64,000 nt of DNA from Diogma glabrata (GCA_963693315.1 OY856188.1:216078495-216142494), one strand, 5' to 3'. Positions 39,502-49,690 are shown, counted from the first letter of the stretch. Numbers and translations are program-made. The notes: generated by a model from the letters alone, not told the origin.

Positions 39502-39978
39502 TGGAGTCTTTCACGAAACAGTTCGGAAAATCAAAGCTATCGACATTTTAATACTCGCCGATTTAAAAAATATAGAAATTGCAAGTGTCTTGCATTAGAA
39601 TTCACGAAAGAAAGAATCAAATTTGTCGTGTTTATTTTAATGAAAATTAAACTAATTCGTTTTACGACAAATAATCATCCAGACAACATCAACTTAATAA
39701 TAATTGTAATCAATTAAGTTATAAATTTACTTTTGTTTTTGTTGTGTATAGAATATTTTCGACACGCTTTTTACATATATTATATATGATATTGTTACCT
39801 TTTGTAATTTTATATGTTATATTATTGTAACCTTTTTTATATCTATTAAAATACAGTTCCTTCAAAAACTAATTTCTGTATTTGGGATTTATACTAATAA
39901 CTAAGCCAAAATTTGGAGTCGTACAACTTTGATGGTGATTTTGGGAAATTAGCAAGCGCAGAGCCCAGAACCACCACA
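39502..39978 (+). mobile_element. Orphan 5' LTR of a Ty3/gypsy element
   Basis: It begins tggagtctttcacgaaacag, the same start as the gypsy 3' LTR at 49601 (tggagtctttcaccctccat), and ends ccaccaca directly before a primer-binding site. The first 110 bp align with 49601-49690, including ggttc/gaaaatc and 'aaaaatatagaaattgcaa'. No gag follows; the leader fades by about 40140. It is either a different, truncated copy of the 45797-49690 family or its displaced 5' end. Confidence 0.7.
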
Positions 39979-39997
39979 TTGGTGACCCCGAACGCTG
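39979..39997 (+). other. tRNA primer-binding site
   Basis: The text ttggtgaccccgaacgctg starts one base after the LTR end, matching the usual 'TGG...GACCCCGA' primer-binding sites of arthropod Ty3/gypsy elements. Confidence 0.65.
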
Positions 39998-40199
39998 AAA
40001 AATAAACACAGAAAGGAATTTGGAGTCAAAATATTAAGGTAACGAATTTTAATTATTAAAGTGTTTATACAGAAAAACGAAGAAAAAGCAGAAATTTAAT
40101 GAAAAAAGCCAAATAAAAACCATGCGAAGGAAGAAAATTTTTTTTTTTTTAATAAAATGTGTTGTGTAGTAGGAATTACAATATGTGTCACAATAACAT

Positions 40200-40440
40200 A
40201 TAAACCCCTTTTAAGACCAAGGTCCGACAACAACATACGTTCAAAGGTGTTGATGGACTTAAATCTTCCTTTTTTTGTTTTTTTATTTAGTTAGTTTGGT
40301 TTTGTTTTCGATTTAGTTTATTTTTAGTTAAAGAATGGATAACTAAACAAAAAATCCTATCACTGACAAAATATGACATAGGCCAATATTTTATGATAGA
40401 ATAGAGAAAATAAAAGTAAATTAAAAAGCAAATAGCAAAT
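40200..40440. repeat. Copy of the aaggtgttgatg dispersed repeat
   Basis: The blocks ttcaaaggtgttgatggact, 'aagaatggataactaaacaa' and 'tatgacataggccaatattt' match in order 17820-17940 inside the hAT. The function is unknown. Confidence 0.6.
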
Positions 40441-40509
40441 TTTGACAAAAAGTAGCATTTCATCATTTTGTCAAAAAAAAAATATATATATAAAACATTT
40501 TTATTATAT

Positions 40510-41171
40510 TGTTACGTTTTTCTAACCTTACTTCGAATTGGCCTAACTCACAATTCGATAAACGCAATTCCCAAATCTCTTCAGGGTTCGATCACTGATT
40601 AGTAAGCACAAACACCAGGTTTTATTAAGTATTCAACAACTTAATTGTTCCACAACAATAGGAAAACAATACAGCAAACAATATTCCTAGCTAGAATATT
40701 CTTCCAACAGCTTCAGAAACTCCAACGGTTTATTGTAGAAATTTCCAGTACAGCTCGTTCAAAGTAATACACAAATTATTTCTACTTAATAACACTTATA
40801 ACTTTATTACACTTATATCTTTACACAAAAACTAATTTAAAGATCACTTTTATAATTTTAACTTCACTATCGCAGATTTAAAATAAAACTAATTCAAAAC
40901 TACAAGAGGTAATTTCCTTATATACATTCTGCCTAATCTCTAGAAATTTCGCGGTCACTTTTTAGAAACCTTGAGAAAATATTAGAATATTCGATTATTT
41001 TACGTTACGTTGATTTGATTCATAAAATCATTTGTTTTGTGTAGACCTTAATTCTAAGAACATGTACAACAACAACAACACTATTCATTTCATTCACTTT
41101 CTGTTGTGTTTTGTTGATTTTATTTTCCTGGAAGTGACCATAATCGTCTAGATTTTTCTGTACTCGTAACA
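40510..41171 (-). mobile_element. Solo LTR, 662 bp
   Basis: It starts tgttacg and ends cgtaaca, perfect short inverted LTR ends (TG...CA), and is flanked by atat on both sides (40506-40509 and 41172-41175), fitting a 4-bp gypsy-type target duplication. It aligns with 38709-39299. No internal domain is present, so it is a solo LTR left by LTR-LTR recombination. Confidence 0.75.
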
Positions 41172-41268
41172 ATATTTTGAAAAATATTTTTTTTTCATTA
41201 CAATTCACTCAATATTATGTGTTTAATGTGTTTGTCTCTAGAATAAGATTTTTTTTTTTCAAATAATA

Positions 41269-41410
41269 GTAGATTCTTGTATGAGCTTGGAATGAAGGCA
41301 ATTCTTCACGAGGATGAAGTTTCCCGGAACGAGCGTAGCGAGTGGAGGGAATGATCCGAGTGAAGAATTGCCTTCATTCTAAGCGAATACAAGATACTAC
41401 TTTATCCACG
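41269..41410. repeat. Hairpin-forming inverted repeat with GC-rich loop
   Basis: gaatgaaggcaattcttcac at 41291-41310 is perfectly inverted at about 41367-41386; imperfect pairing extends the arms to about 42 bp. The loop includes ttcccggaacgagcgtagcg, unlike the AT-rich surroundings. Outside it, ctttatccacgactac (41399-41414) is inverted at about 41700-41715 (gtagtcgtggataaa), giving a second larger inverted pair. Confidence 0.75.
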
Positions 41411-41749
41411 ACTACAAATATTTCAAATAATTTCATTCAAGTCTTTAAAAGTTTATATCGCCATATTGAAATATTTCTATGAAAAGAAAAACAAAATAAA
41501 ACATGTTTGTTTATTTTATTTATATAGTTCTTGTTTTATCTTGTTTATATTACTATACCAACAAATCAAGTTTTTAATTTGTTAGGGGAATTTTGAATAA
41601 ATAAAGCAGAATGAAATAAATAAAAAAGAATTTGATATATAGAAATGAATGAATACAATTACAATGAAAGATATACGCATGGAAAGTATATATTCTTTAG
41701 TAGTCGTGGATAAAATAATTTATTTTTCTACTTCAAGCTACGAAAATGT

Positions 41750-41758
41750 CATTTTAAT
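41750..41758. repeat. MULE target-site duplication, left
   Basis: cattttaat, identical to 44455-44463. Nine bases is the usual length for Mutator-like elements. Confidence 0.85.
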
Positions 41759-42606
41759 GGTGTACTGACTTAGTGCCGACTGTAATAGCGCCGAGAAAAA
41801 TACTGACATAGCGCCGAGAAAATTTTGTATGGAGTCTCGGCACTAATTCAATTCAAACTGAAATAGCGCAAAGATAAAGATTTTCAATTTGATCACACTG
41901 ACATAGTGCCGAGAATCAAAAACCTCGGCGTTATGTCAGAAAAATTCAAAATTGAATATCTCGGCTAATTCAGTTTGAGATGAAATAGTGCAGAGAGTTA
42001 AAATCTCGGCGCTATTACAGAAATTGTTAAATTGAGTTCTCGGCGCTATTTCAATTTAAACTGAATTAGTGCCGTAAGGCGAAAATCATGTTTGAACAAG
42101 AATTTTGATCACATTGACACATCGATAGGTATCTATAAAACGTATTTAAGGTTAGTTTTTACATATACGTATGAGGATTAACGTACGCAGAAAAACATAA
42201 GCATAGAACTGAATCTTCATTTTCAGCTGCGTATAGAGCTTTAGTGTATATGTCTGTAATTCCCCCAAAGATATGAAACGAATAATTCTCAGAATGGTTG
42301 CATGCATTGTATGTAAAAATATGAGAATGATAGAAGAAACAATAACCAAACGGTGCACACATATATTAAAAAGTGTTGACATTTTTTCCTTTTACGAGTT
42401 ATTTGGGGAAGATAGAAAAAGATAAATAGTATTTTTAAATGAAACGAACTGAATCAAAATATAAAATACTTTCGACTATCAAAAATTACGTGTACTTCTT
42501 TGCAAGCCGTAACGCTCATCACTAATTCAAATCAGTTCCGGATTATTTCCTTTTGCATGTACATCAAATATTTATTGCTTTTTTGCGTTATTTATTTTAA
42601 TTCAAA

Positions 42607-43610
42607 ATGTCGTCAGATGAATCAGAAGACCGTCAATTAACGCAAGACGAATTAACGCAAAATGATGAAATACCATATAAAATAATTAGTGGTTTACGTT
42701 CCGATTCAAAGTTGCTGTTCACGTCAACCGATAATCAATTATTTCGAAAGTACACCAAATATAAGGACGAAGGATATTGGTATCGTTGCCGTACCACATC
42801 GTGTGGCGCACGTGTTTTTCTGGATTTCAAGACTCAGAAGTGTTTTGTGAAAATGTTACGTAGTCATGAATTTGACCAGAAAGCCATGTATGACGAAATC
42901 GTGGTGAAAACATTAATAAAAAACGATTGCAAAGCAGTGGGGTTGAGGAATGCCTCAGAGAATGTTTCACAAATATTCAATCGCCATTCTCTTGAGTAAG
43001 TGTTTTTTCGATCCGATTGATTTTTATTTATAAAAACAAATTCATATTATTTTGTTTTGGTAGAAACCAACACGTTCAATTGAATTTGACGAAAATGGAG
43101 CGCAATTTGTATCGTTGCCAGCAAATATCAATGCCGGCATCGCCGAAAACAGCTCGCGAAGTTGAACTAGAATTTTTGAACGAAGAAATTATGCGCACAT
43201 ATGGAATTTCACATGTAAAATTATCAACTGCCACTAAATGGCCAACAATTGATGTTTAAGTATTTTTTAGTTTCAAGACGTCAAGACGCCTTTAAAATTT
43301 TATCGCACTACTTACACATGTGATGCATTCTCGTATTGCATCTTTGCATCAGAATCGATAATTCGCAGCATTACTGCTCATATTGCTTTAAATCGACGTA
43401 ATTATTTGATTGATGCCACATTCAAAGTTTGTCCAATGGGCGAATTTAATCAATTTTTGATTATCTATATCGAATATATGAAAACGGTAATAAGTGATTT
43501 AAAAATGTTATGTGCCTTACCTTTATTTGATGATTCTAAAAAGCTATACCAAATTCTGACGCTTTGTTATGGTGAATATAAATTTCAAATGTCAAAATTA
43601 TGACAATTCG
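42607..43610 (+). pseudogene. MULE transposase with FLYWCH zinc finger, spliced, truncated
   Basis: Mutator-type transposase for cut-and-paste transposition. Exon 1 (42607-42995) starts with an ATG and encodes an acidic N-terminus then a FLYWCH-type DNA-binding domain: LLFTSTDNQLFRKYTK, GYWYRCRTTSC, then ...FLDFKTQK and an SHEFD end. A donor gtaagt at 42996 and acceptor tag at 43061-43063 restore the frame exactly into NQHVQLNLTKMERN...; exon 2 runs to a stop at 43257-43259. After a frame break at 43259-43270 the next frame gives FYRTTYTCDAFSYCIFA and the start of the catalytic domain, LIDATFKVCPMGEFNQF, with the first Asp of the DDE triad, ending near 43610. The remaining triad is missing, cut off by the GC-rich insertion. 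A short frame at 44049-44117 may be the C-terminal tail. FLYWCH plus MULE is a known combination in insects. Confidence 0.85.
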
Positions 43611-43670
43611 ATCCGTCATTATTCCGTTGTTTCGCACACAGCGATACATAGATGCATTACAGCTTTTTTT

Positions 43671-43980
43671 TATTAAGGAGGAGGCAGATCTTGGTTGGTC
43701 CATGCGGCCAAGATTGTAAATTCGGTTTCCGGTCCTGGTTCTGGCATGTGCTTTTATCGACCTGGCCGGATCAGGGTAAACTAGAACAAGTCCTACATAG
43801 CAGGGCATTTCACAGCTGGCACCTATCAGAAATCAATTATGTTTTCTCTATTTATCCTGGTTCAGTAAGTTTGTCCTCTGAGCCGGTTGTCTGATTCGAC
43901 CTGGATACTTGTGTAACACGCCGTATTAGATTCTAATCCGGTCCCAATCAGCAGTGGGGATTCTTTTCATAGCATTTTTG
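43671..43980. mobile_element. GC-richer insertion in the MULE, candidate SINE or other short element
   Basis: About 300 bp with composition unlike the rest of the MULE, including tggttggtccatgcggccaa and ggttctggcatgtgctttta. Both flanks read tattaag (43671-43677 and 43981-43987, the latter with a preceding similar T-run), a possible target duplication of 7 or more bases. I do not recognise the sequence. It interrupts the transposase after the first catalytic residue. Confidence 0.4.
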
Positions 43981-44454
43981 GTATTAAGTTTTTCATTATT
44001 TTTTTTTATTTCTATTATTACAAAAACAAAGGTTCTTAAAAGATTTAGTTTTTCTGATGAAAAACGAGTCTGCGTTGGTCTAGCTAAAAAGAATTTAACA
44101 AATGCCAATTTAAGTTAAACTGCTTATTTAAATAGTATTAAATAAGGGATGAGATTTATTAAAAACTTAATCCTATTCGTTCTAATTCACTATCTCATGA
44201 ATTAGTGCCGGGAGTCTAATCTCGGCATTAAGTCAAATACTTTATGAATTCAATCTCGGCACTAATTAAAAAAAATTGAATTAATGCCGAGATTTTTTAG
44301 AAAATTAAATCTCGGCCCTATGTCAGTTTAAAAATGTCTGCGCTATGTCGGTTTAGAAAAATTTACACTAATTCAAAAAAAAATGAATTAGTGCCGAGAA
44401 TTTTCTCGGCGCTATGTCATCGGCACTATGACAGTCGGCGCTATTTCATGGAGC

Positions 44455-44463
44455 CATTTTAAT
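44455..44463. repeat. MULE target-site duplication, right
   Basis: cattttaat, identical to 41750-41758. Confidence 0.85.
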
Positions 44464-44502
44464 ATATAGTAAAACCCACGTGAAAGAGAAACTTTTTCTA
44501 AG

Positions 44503-44528
44503 TAGTGACTGAAAATGTTTTCAGTCAC
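44503..44528. repeat. Small palindrome
   Basis: agtgactgaaaa/ttttcagtcact, 12-bp arms with a two-base loop, just right of the MULE. Could be an RNA hairpin or the centre of a vanished element. Confidence 0.7.
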
Positions 44529-44529
44529 T

Positions 44530-45093
44530 TGGACTGAAAGTAAAAAAGTTTCGGTGGTCGCCTACAGGTGGTGGTTATTTAAATTTTAAAGGATTGAATA
44601 TTTGAGATTGAATTTGATTTACTGTTGTTGTTTCGGTTGCTGTGTTTATTTCTGTCAATATCGCAGTATTTTGAAGGGATTGAATATTTTGATCGAATCG
44701 AATCGAAACTAATCATTATATCAATTGTGTGTAATAAATAAATTAAACTAATAATGAGTGTGTTTTTTTTTTCTATATCGGAGAAATCGAAGCGATAAAA
44801 TAAAATTTGTATCAGATACATCGTACAATTTTTTCCTCCGATAATTAACTGTCAGATATAAAATATATTCTCTGAGTTATTTCCGCCAAAAAAAAAAATA
44901 AAAAAAAATTTATTAAATAAATAAATAAATTTTATTAAAAAATTTATTTTTATTTATTTTTAATTGAAACTTGACCTACAATTTTTTAAATTTATACTTT
45001 AAACGATGACTTCCAGTCAGTAAAAAAAATATCTGTAATATCTGTAAAAGTTTTTAGAGAAAATTTATAAACTATTTTCATTATTCATATTGT
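44530..45093. other. No feature seen; low-complexity A/T block
   Basis: Sequence at 44885-44965 is a self-complementary AAAT/ATTT run. Nothing else is recognised. Confidence 0.5.
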
Positions 45094-45362
45094 CAAATTC
45101 ATCTACTAAAAACTTACAAAACGACATATCTAAATTTGACTGTGTAAAAAATAAACAAGATTGCATTTATATATAGCATTTTTACCAGTGTAAAATAATG
45201 TTATTATCGTGTTCATCTGTTATTAGTCCATCTGTAGGCTAACCCGATCATAACATTATTTTACACTGGTAAAAATGCTATTATATAAATACAATCTTGT
45301 TTATTTTTTTACACAGTCAAATTTAGATATGTCGTTTTGTAAGTTTTTAGTAGATGAATTTG
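45094..45362. mobile_element. Foldback element, arms about 117 bp
   Basis: 45094-45209 is nearly perfectly inverted at 45246-45362, sharing blocks such as attcatctactaaaaactta and 'tttaccagtgtaaaataatg' with their complements. The loop is about 36 bp. No coding content. A MITE-like foldback is the simplest reading. It lies just upstream of the gypsy element. Confidence 0.75.
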
Positions 45363-45796
45363 TAAATATTATCATTTATATTTACAAGCGCAGAAAAAAT
45401 AGCGTTTTCTACGCGTCGTAAAAACGTTTTTGCGTTCCTGAACTTATTCCACTCGACGCTATCGCGTCTCGTGGACAAACCGTTCAGTCACACAAAAAGA
45501 GACGTTTTCACCACTTGTATAAAAATCTACTATTTTTTGTGAATATTTGTGAAAAAAAGTTTAATGTTTACAACCTTGTTCCTAAATTATAAAATGTTTA
45601 TTGATTAGCTTTAACCTAGTGCAAACCAAATCAATCTTTCGTGAATTATTATTATTAACTAGTAGATTTCAATGAAGTAAATTGATCTACATATTTCGTA
45701 CGATTACTTAAACAAAATTCAGAATTTCGGTTTTACGATCAAACTACATATTTTGAGCGTTACTATTTTGCGAGTTTATCAGTATTAAGTGTTAAG
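45363..45796. other. Possible gypsy leader
   Basis: Non-coding sequence directly before the gag start. No LTR could be recognised in it by comparison with 39502-39978 or 49601-49690, so a 5' LTR is apparently missing. Confidence 0.35.
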
Positions 45797-46540
45797 ATGG
45801 TGAATGAAGGTGATCAATCGACAAAAGTTCAGGATAGTAAGTCGTTGGAACAAAATTCGGTATCCGCGGTGACCATAAAATTGCTAATTAATTGCTAATT
45901 GCAATTAAATTAATTCTGTACTGGATATAATCAAGCATCCACCGGCATCACATATGTATAAGACCCTCAAGCAGTCATTGATAGAACGAAGGATGAAATT
46001 CTTTGAGCGAAGAAAGAAGGATGAAATCACTTTTCTCAAACTCTGAGATGGGTGACCGGAAACCCTCTGAATTTAATCGTAAATTAAAAGATTTAGCCGG
46101 TACATCAGATACACTTTCTCAGGATTTTCTTGTTAAGATATGAATGCGTCGTCTACCCAAAAATATAAATGTTGCTTTAATGGCAACAGGTAATGAATCT
46201 GTATCGGAGATGATCGTAATCGCTGATAGGATATGAGAAACATCAAATCCGTTACAAATTGCTAGTTTTTCTAACCAGAACCGTAATCACAAGGCTATTT
46301 CTCGTAATTAAAATAATTTGTCAGAACTAGCACAGGCTATTGCAGAGATGACCATAACTTTCAAGGCTATGCAGAAGAAGATAAATGAAGTGAACGAAAG
46401 AGTATTTCAAAATAACCGTAGTCGTTCTCGAGGACGATCAACTAGCAGGTTCAGATTTCGAAATTTGAGTCGAAAAAATCATACGAAATCTGATAAACCA
46501 TATTTTTGGTACCATTTCAAATTTGGTGAAGAGCTCAAAT
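45797..46540 (+). pseudogene. Gypsy gag, broken
   Basis: Gag forms the particle that packages the element RNA. A possible start is the ATG at 45797 (MVNEGDQSTKVQDSK). A capsid-like part near 46045-46250 includes MGDRKPSEFNRKL, a 'DFLVKI' block and MRRLPKNINVALMATG, a pattern of arthropod gypsy gags, interrupted by stops at about 46143 and 46234. The C-terminal part (46318-46540) contains an Arg/Ser-rich stretch and ends FWYHFKFGEE, where the related gags have Cys-Trp-Tyr-His; the Cys is changed to Phe. A typical zinc knuckle is not complete. Confidence 0.75.
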
Positions 46541-46621
46541 AGTATTTAAAAAAACTAATTAGTTCTGCTGTCTCATCAGCAGACAGCAAACACGTTAACT
46601 CCTCGTCGTGTATTCCTCTAG

Positions 46622-47533
46622 GATAAAATAAATAAATTAAATTTTTTATTAGATACAGGTGCTGATATTTCGGTTGTACCGTATTCTAGTTTTCCTAATA
46701 GTATTCGAAATAACGAACAATTTCTTTCAGCTGCAAATGGTTCAAACATAAATAACTTCGGTACAAAATTCTTTAAAATAGATTTAGGGTTACTTCGTGA
46801 ATTCTCTCTCGTGTTTACAGTAGCCACGGTATCGCGTCCAATTATCGGCGCAGATTTTTTAACCAAATATGGTTTGTTGGTTGATGTGGCCAGAAAACAA
46901 CTAGTAGATAGCGAAACTTCGTTATCAATGAATACTATTTTCACCAGATCAAGCGTACCAACAATTAAAATAAACACGATTGATAAAAATGAATTCAGTG
47001 TCTTATTACAGGATTTTCCTACTTTAACTCATAATCCCAGATACGATCTGCCAGTTTCACATAACATCGTACATTACATCTCTATCACACAAAGATTACC
47101 ATACTCCAGACCTCGTAAACTGGATCCAACTAGACATAAAGCAGCCAAGATGGAAAGTGAAAACATGGTCAGTCTTGGAATTTGTCGTCCATTATCATCA
47201 CATGCCTCGCCTCTACTTCACATGCTAGCTAAAAAGAGTGTAAATAACTGGCGTCCGTGTGGGGATTATCGTCGGTTGAATGCTATCACAACTCTAGACC
47301 GCTATCCAATTCCCCATATACAAAATTTCTCAAGTCAATTGCATGAAAGTACGATATTTTCCAAGATTGACCTGGTAAAGGCGTATCAACATACCCCAAT
47401 AGCGGAGAAATATGTGCATAAACCGCCAATCACAACCCCGTTTTTTAATTTGAATTCGGTAGAATGCCGTTCGGAATACGAAATGCGGCACAATCTTTTC
47501 AGCGCTTTATGCACCAAGTTTGTCAAGGCTTAG
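46622..47533 (+). pseudogene. Gypsy pol, protease and start of reverse transcriptase
   Basis: One open frame of about 300 codons between stops at 46619 and 47531. The aspartic protease is marked by LLDTGADISVVP (about residue 10) and IIGADFLTKYGLLVD further on. Reverse transcriptase begins at about residue 140, with ISITQRLPYSRPRKL, a 'WRPCGDYRRLN' block, YPIPHIQNF and FSKIDLVKAYQ, i.e. fingers and the first palm Asp. After the 'TPF' block near 47440 the frame is lost, and the following palm sequence continues in other frames. The stop at 46619 lies at the normal gag-pol/protease junction and breaks continuity there. Confidence 0.85.
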
Positions 47534-47900
47534 ATTTCGTGTTCCTATACATTGCTGGATGATCTTTTGATTTTCAGTGTAAATTCGGATGCACACAAAC
47601 ACCACCTTAAAATAGTTTTTCAACGTCTCACGGAATATGGTCTGACGATATATCAACAAAAATGTGTTTTTGTAATATCCCAATTAGACTTTCTGAGTCA
47701 CGCTGTCTCTGGATATGGTTTTCTTCCTTCTAGAGATAGAGTTAAGGTTATTGAGGAATTTTCTGTACCGATCAGTATAAAACAGACCCAACGATTTCTA
47801 GGAATGATAAATTATTATCACAGGTTTGTACCACACTTAGCAGATACTCTGTCGTCCATACATATCAAGTTTGGCAAAGAGAAAGAAAGCTAAAGAATTT
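47534..47900 (+). pseudogene. Gypsy reverse transcriptase, palm and thumb
   Basis: The catalytic box lies at about 47547-47565, where Tyr-Ile/Met-Asp-Asp is expected; four extra bases (gctg) between the Tyr-Ile and Asp-Asp codons put the parts in different frames. The downstream frame reads LDDLLIFSVNSDAHKHH, then EYGLTIYQQKCVF, a 'DFLSHAVSGYG' block and TQRFLGMINYYHRF, all standard thumb and connection blocks of Ty3/gypsy reverse transcriptase. The frame ends at 47893. Inactive because of the split catalytic box. Confidence 0.85.
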
Positions 47901-47924
47901 TCTTGGACAGAAATGTGTGAAGAA

Positions 47925-48360
47925 GCATTCAATGAGGCTACAAGCTCTAACAGAAGCAACATTGCTATTACAGCCAATAAACGATGATGAATTTAGCTAC
48001 GGATGCATCGTCAGGAGCAGTAGGAGCGGTTCTGACACAAAGAAGAAATGGTAATTGAGAACCACTCAGTTTTTTTTCCAGAAAACTTTCTGACGCCGAA
48101 AAGAAATATGCAGCTTTTGATCGCAAGCTTTTAGCCATTTACCTAGCCATTAACTACTTCCGCTACTTTCTGGAGAGCAGAAATTTTGCTATATACACTG
48201 ATCACAAACCACTGATATACGCTATCGAATCCAAAACAGAGAGAAGTCCAAGACAAGCAAGGCAACTAGATTATATTTCTCAATTCTCAATGAATTTAAG
48301 GCATGTGAAAGGATTAAAGAATATAGTAGCTGACACATTATCTTGTATGGATAATGACAA
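47925..48360 (+). pseudogene. Gypsy RNase H domain, mutated
   Basis: After a few frame changes the sequence gives LATDASSGAVGAVL (first catalytic Asp), then KKYAAFDRKLLAIYLAI, where the family has Asp-Arg-Glu and the Glu is replaced by Lys, and AIYTDHKPLIYAI with the later Asp. It ends NLRHVKGLKNIVADTLSCM, the usual RNase H to integrase hinge, in the frame that continues into integrase. The missing Glu should kill the nuclease. Confidence 0.82.
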
Positions 48361-49291
48361 AGCATCAGCAATCAATTCTAATACACTCAACTTAGAAAAT
48401 TTAGCAAAACTTCAGGAAAATGATACAGAACTTTTAGATCTGCAAAATAAAACAGGCACGAAACTGAAAGTCATGCAAATCGATATTCCAGCGACCAATC
48501 TCAAGTTATGGTGTGAAATCGGGACTGGGATTAACCAACCGTATGTTTCACCAACTTTACGTAAAGCGGTGTTCAATTCAATACATGGACTTTCTCACCC
48601 AGGTGTTAGAGGTTCACGAAAACTGGTCACACGTGAATATTTTTGGCCAAACATTAATAAAGACGTTCAACGTTCAAAAGTTCAAAAACATACGAAGTCA
48701 GAGGTAGGAAAAATCCAAATACCAAACAATCGTTTTGAACATGTACATATTGACATTGTAGATCCACTTCCACAATCAGAAGGTTTTAGTTATCTGTTAA
48801 CAACCATAGATCGATACACGAGATGGCTGGAAGCATATCCGATGCAAGATATTACAGAATAGTAGCAAAAATATTTGATACTGAGTATATATCACGTTTT
48901 GGAAGAGATCACAACGGATCGTGGTTCACAATTTGAATCGCAATAATTTAATGAATTAACGAATCTACTGGGAGCTCAACAAATCCGAACTACAGCATAC
49001 CATCTGCAGGCTAACGGTTTAGTGGAGCATTTCCATAGAACATTTAAAGCTGCAACTTGCACCAAAACCAATTTACAATGGACAACTGAAGTTCCAATTA
49101 TTTTATTGGGAATTCGTCTTCGCCAAACATAAATTTACCACAACATGAATTCGTAGAGTAATTCGTAGAGTAATTCGTAGATTAAGAAAACAATTCATAA
49201 TTGACGTGAAGGCAAAAAATGAAACTATCTCAATACACCGATTAAAACCTGCATATATTTCGAAAAACATTTGCGAAACCACTAGAATAAA
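48290..49291 (+). pseudogene. Gypsy integrase, broken, zinc-binding cysteines deleted
   Basis: Integrase inserts the element DNA. The frame at 48290-48862 carries the His-His half of the HHCC finger (HGLSHPGVRGSRKL) and WPNINKDV, but the expected Cys-x2-Cys segment is absent: at about 48665 the text jumps straight to QRSKVQKHTKS, an in-frame deletion beside repeated gttcaa words. The catalytic core begins HVHIDIVDPLP (first Asp). After stops, other frames give TTDRGSQFES (second Asp), AYHLQANGLVEHFHR (Glu) and LGIRLRQT. A 14-bp unit gtagagtaattc is repeated at about 49150-49185. The end (49199-49290) reads ETISIHRLKPAYISK, the usual pol C-terminus. Confidence 0.82.
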
Positions 49292-49586
49292 AAAATAAGT
49301 ACGTTTTAAAAATAAATAAATTTGAATTCAGTTTTTTTTGTAGACCGATCAATTCAACTAAAAACGCATAATATATCAAGATTTTGAAATTCTCGATTAT
49401 TTTAAAGAAAAAATGTTTCTTTTTATTACCGTATGGTTCAACTCAATTATATTGACCAATAGTGTACGAACTTATAGGTTTCATTTACACACTTCAATGC
49501 AAAGAACCTGAAATAGTAGCAACGATCCACATTTTCTACTTATTTTGATAATCAATTTTATTTTCCATTCGACGTCGCTTTCACTG

Positions 49587-49690
49587 AAAGGGGGGTTCTA
49601 TGGAGTCTTTCACCCTCCATAAAAAAATGGTTCAGAAAATCTAAAGCTAAGCTTGAAAAATATAGAAATTGCAAAATCTATTAATTAATT
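49587..49690 (+). mobile_element. Gypsy polypurine tract and truncated 3' LTR
   Basis: gaaaggggggtt followed by cta and tggagtctttcaccctccat. The first 90 bp match the LTR at 39502; beyond that the similarity is lost. Confidence 0.65.

Larger units (their letters stand above)
41759..44454 (+). mobile_element. Mutator-like (MULE) transposon, 2696 bp
   Basis: Flanked by a perfect 9-bp duplication. The ends are inverted: ggtgtactgacttagtgccg... at left and, read inverted, ggctccatgaaatagcgccg... at right, each continuing actgt.atagcgccga or a close form. The subterminal 300 bp on each side are filled with variants of tctcggcgctatgtca and cggcactaattc. A transposase gene with a FLYWCH domain and an intron occupies 42607-43610 in the plus direction, followed by a GC-rich insertion at 43671-43980. 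The transposase is truncated, so the element is probably no longer autonomous. Confidence 0.9.
45797..49690 (+). mobile_element. Ty3/gypsy LTR retrotransposon, degenerate
   Basis: The order gag - protease - reverse transcriptase - RNase H - integrase, then a polypurine tract (gaaaggggggtt at about 49587-49598) and the start of a 3' LTR at 49601, is that of a Ty3/gypsy element. No env-like frame is seen. No 5' LTR was found next to gag. Stops, frameshifts and deletions occur in every domain. It is a fossil. Confidence 0.88.

Noticed and set aside
49120..49600. An env-like gene after gypsy pol
   Set aside because: No frame longer than a few dozen codons and no signal or membrane segments between the integrase end and the polypurine tract.
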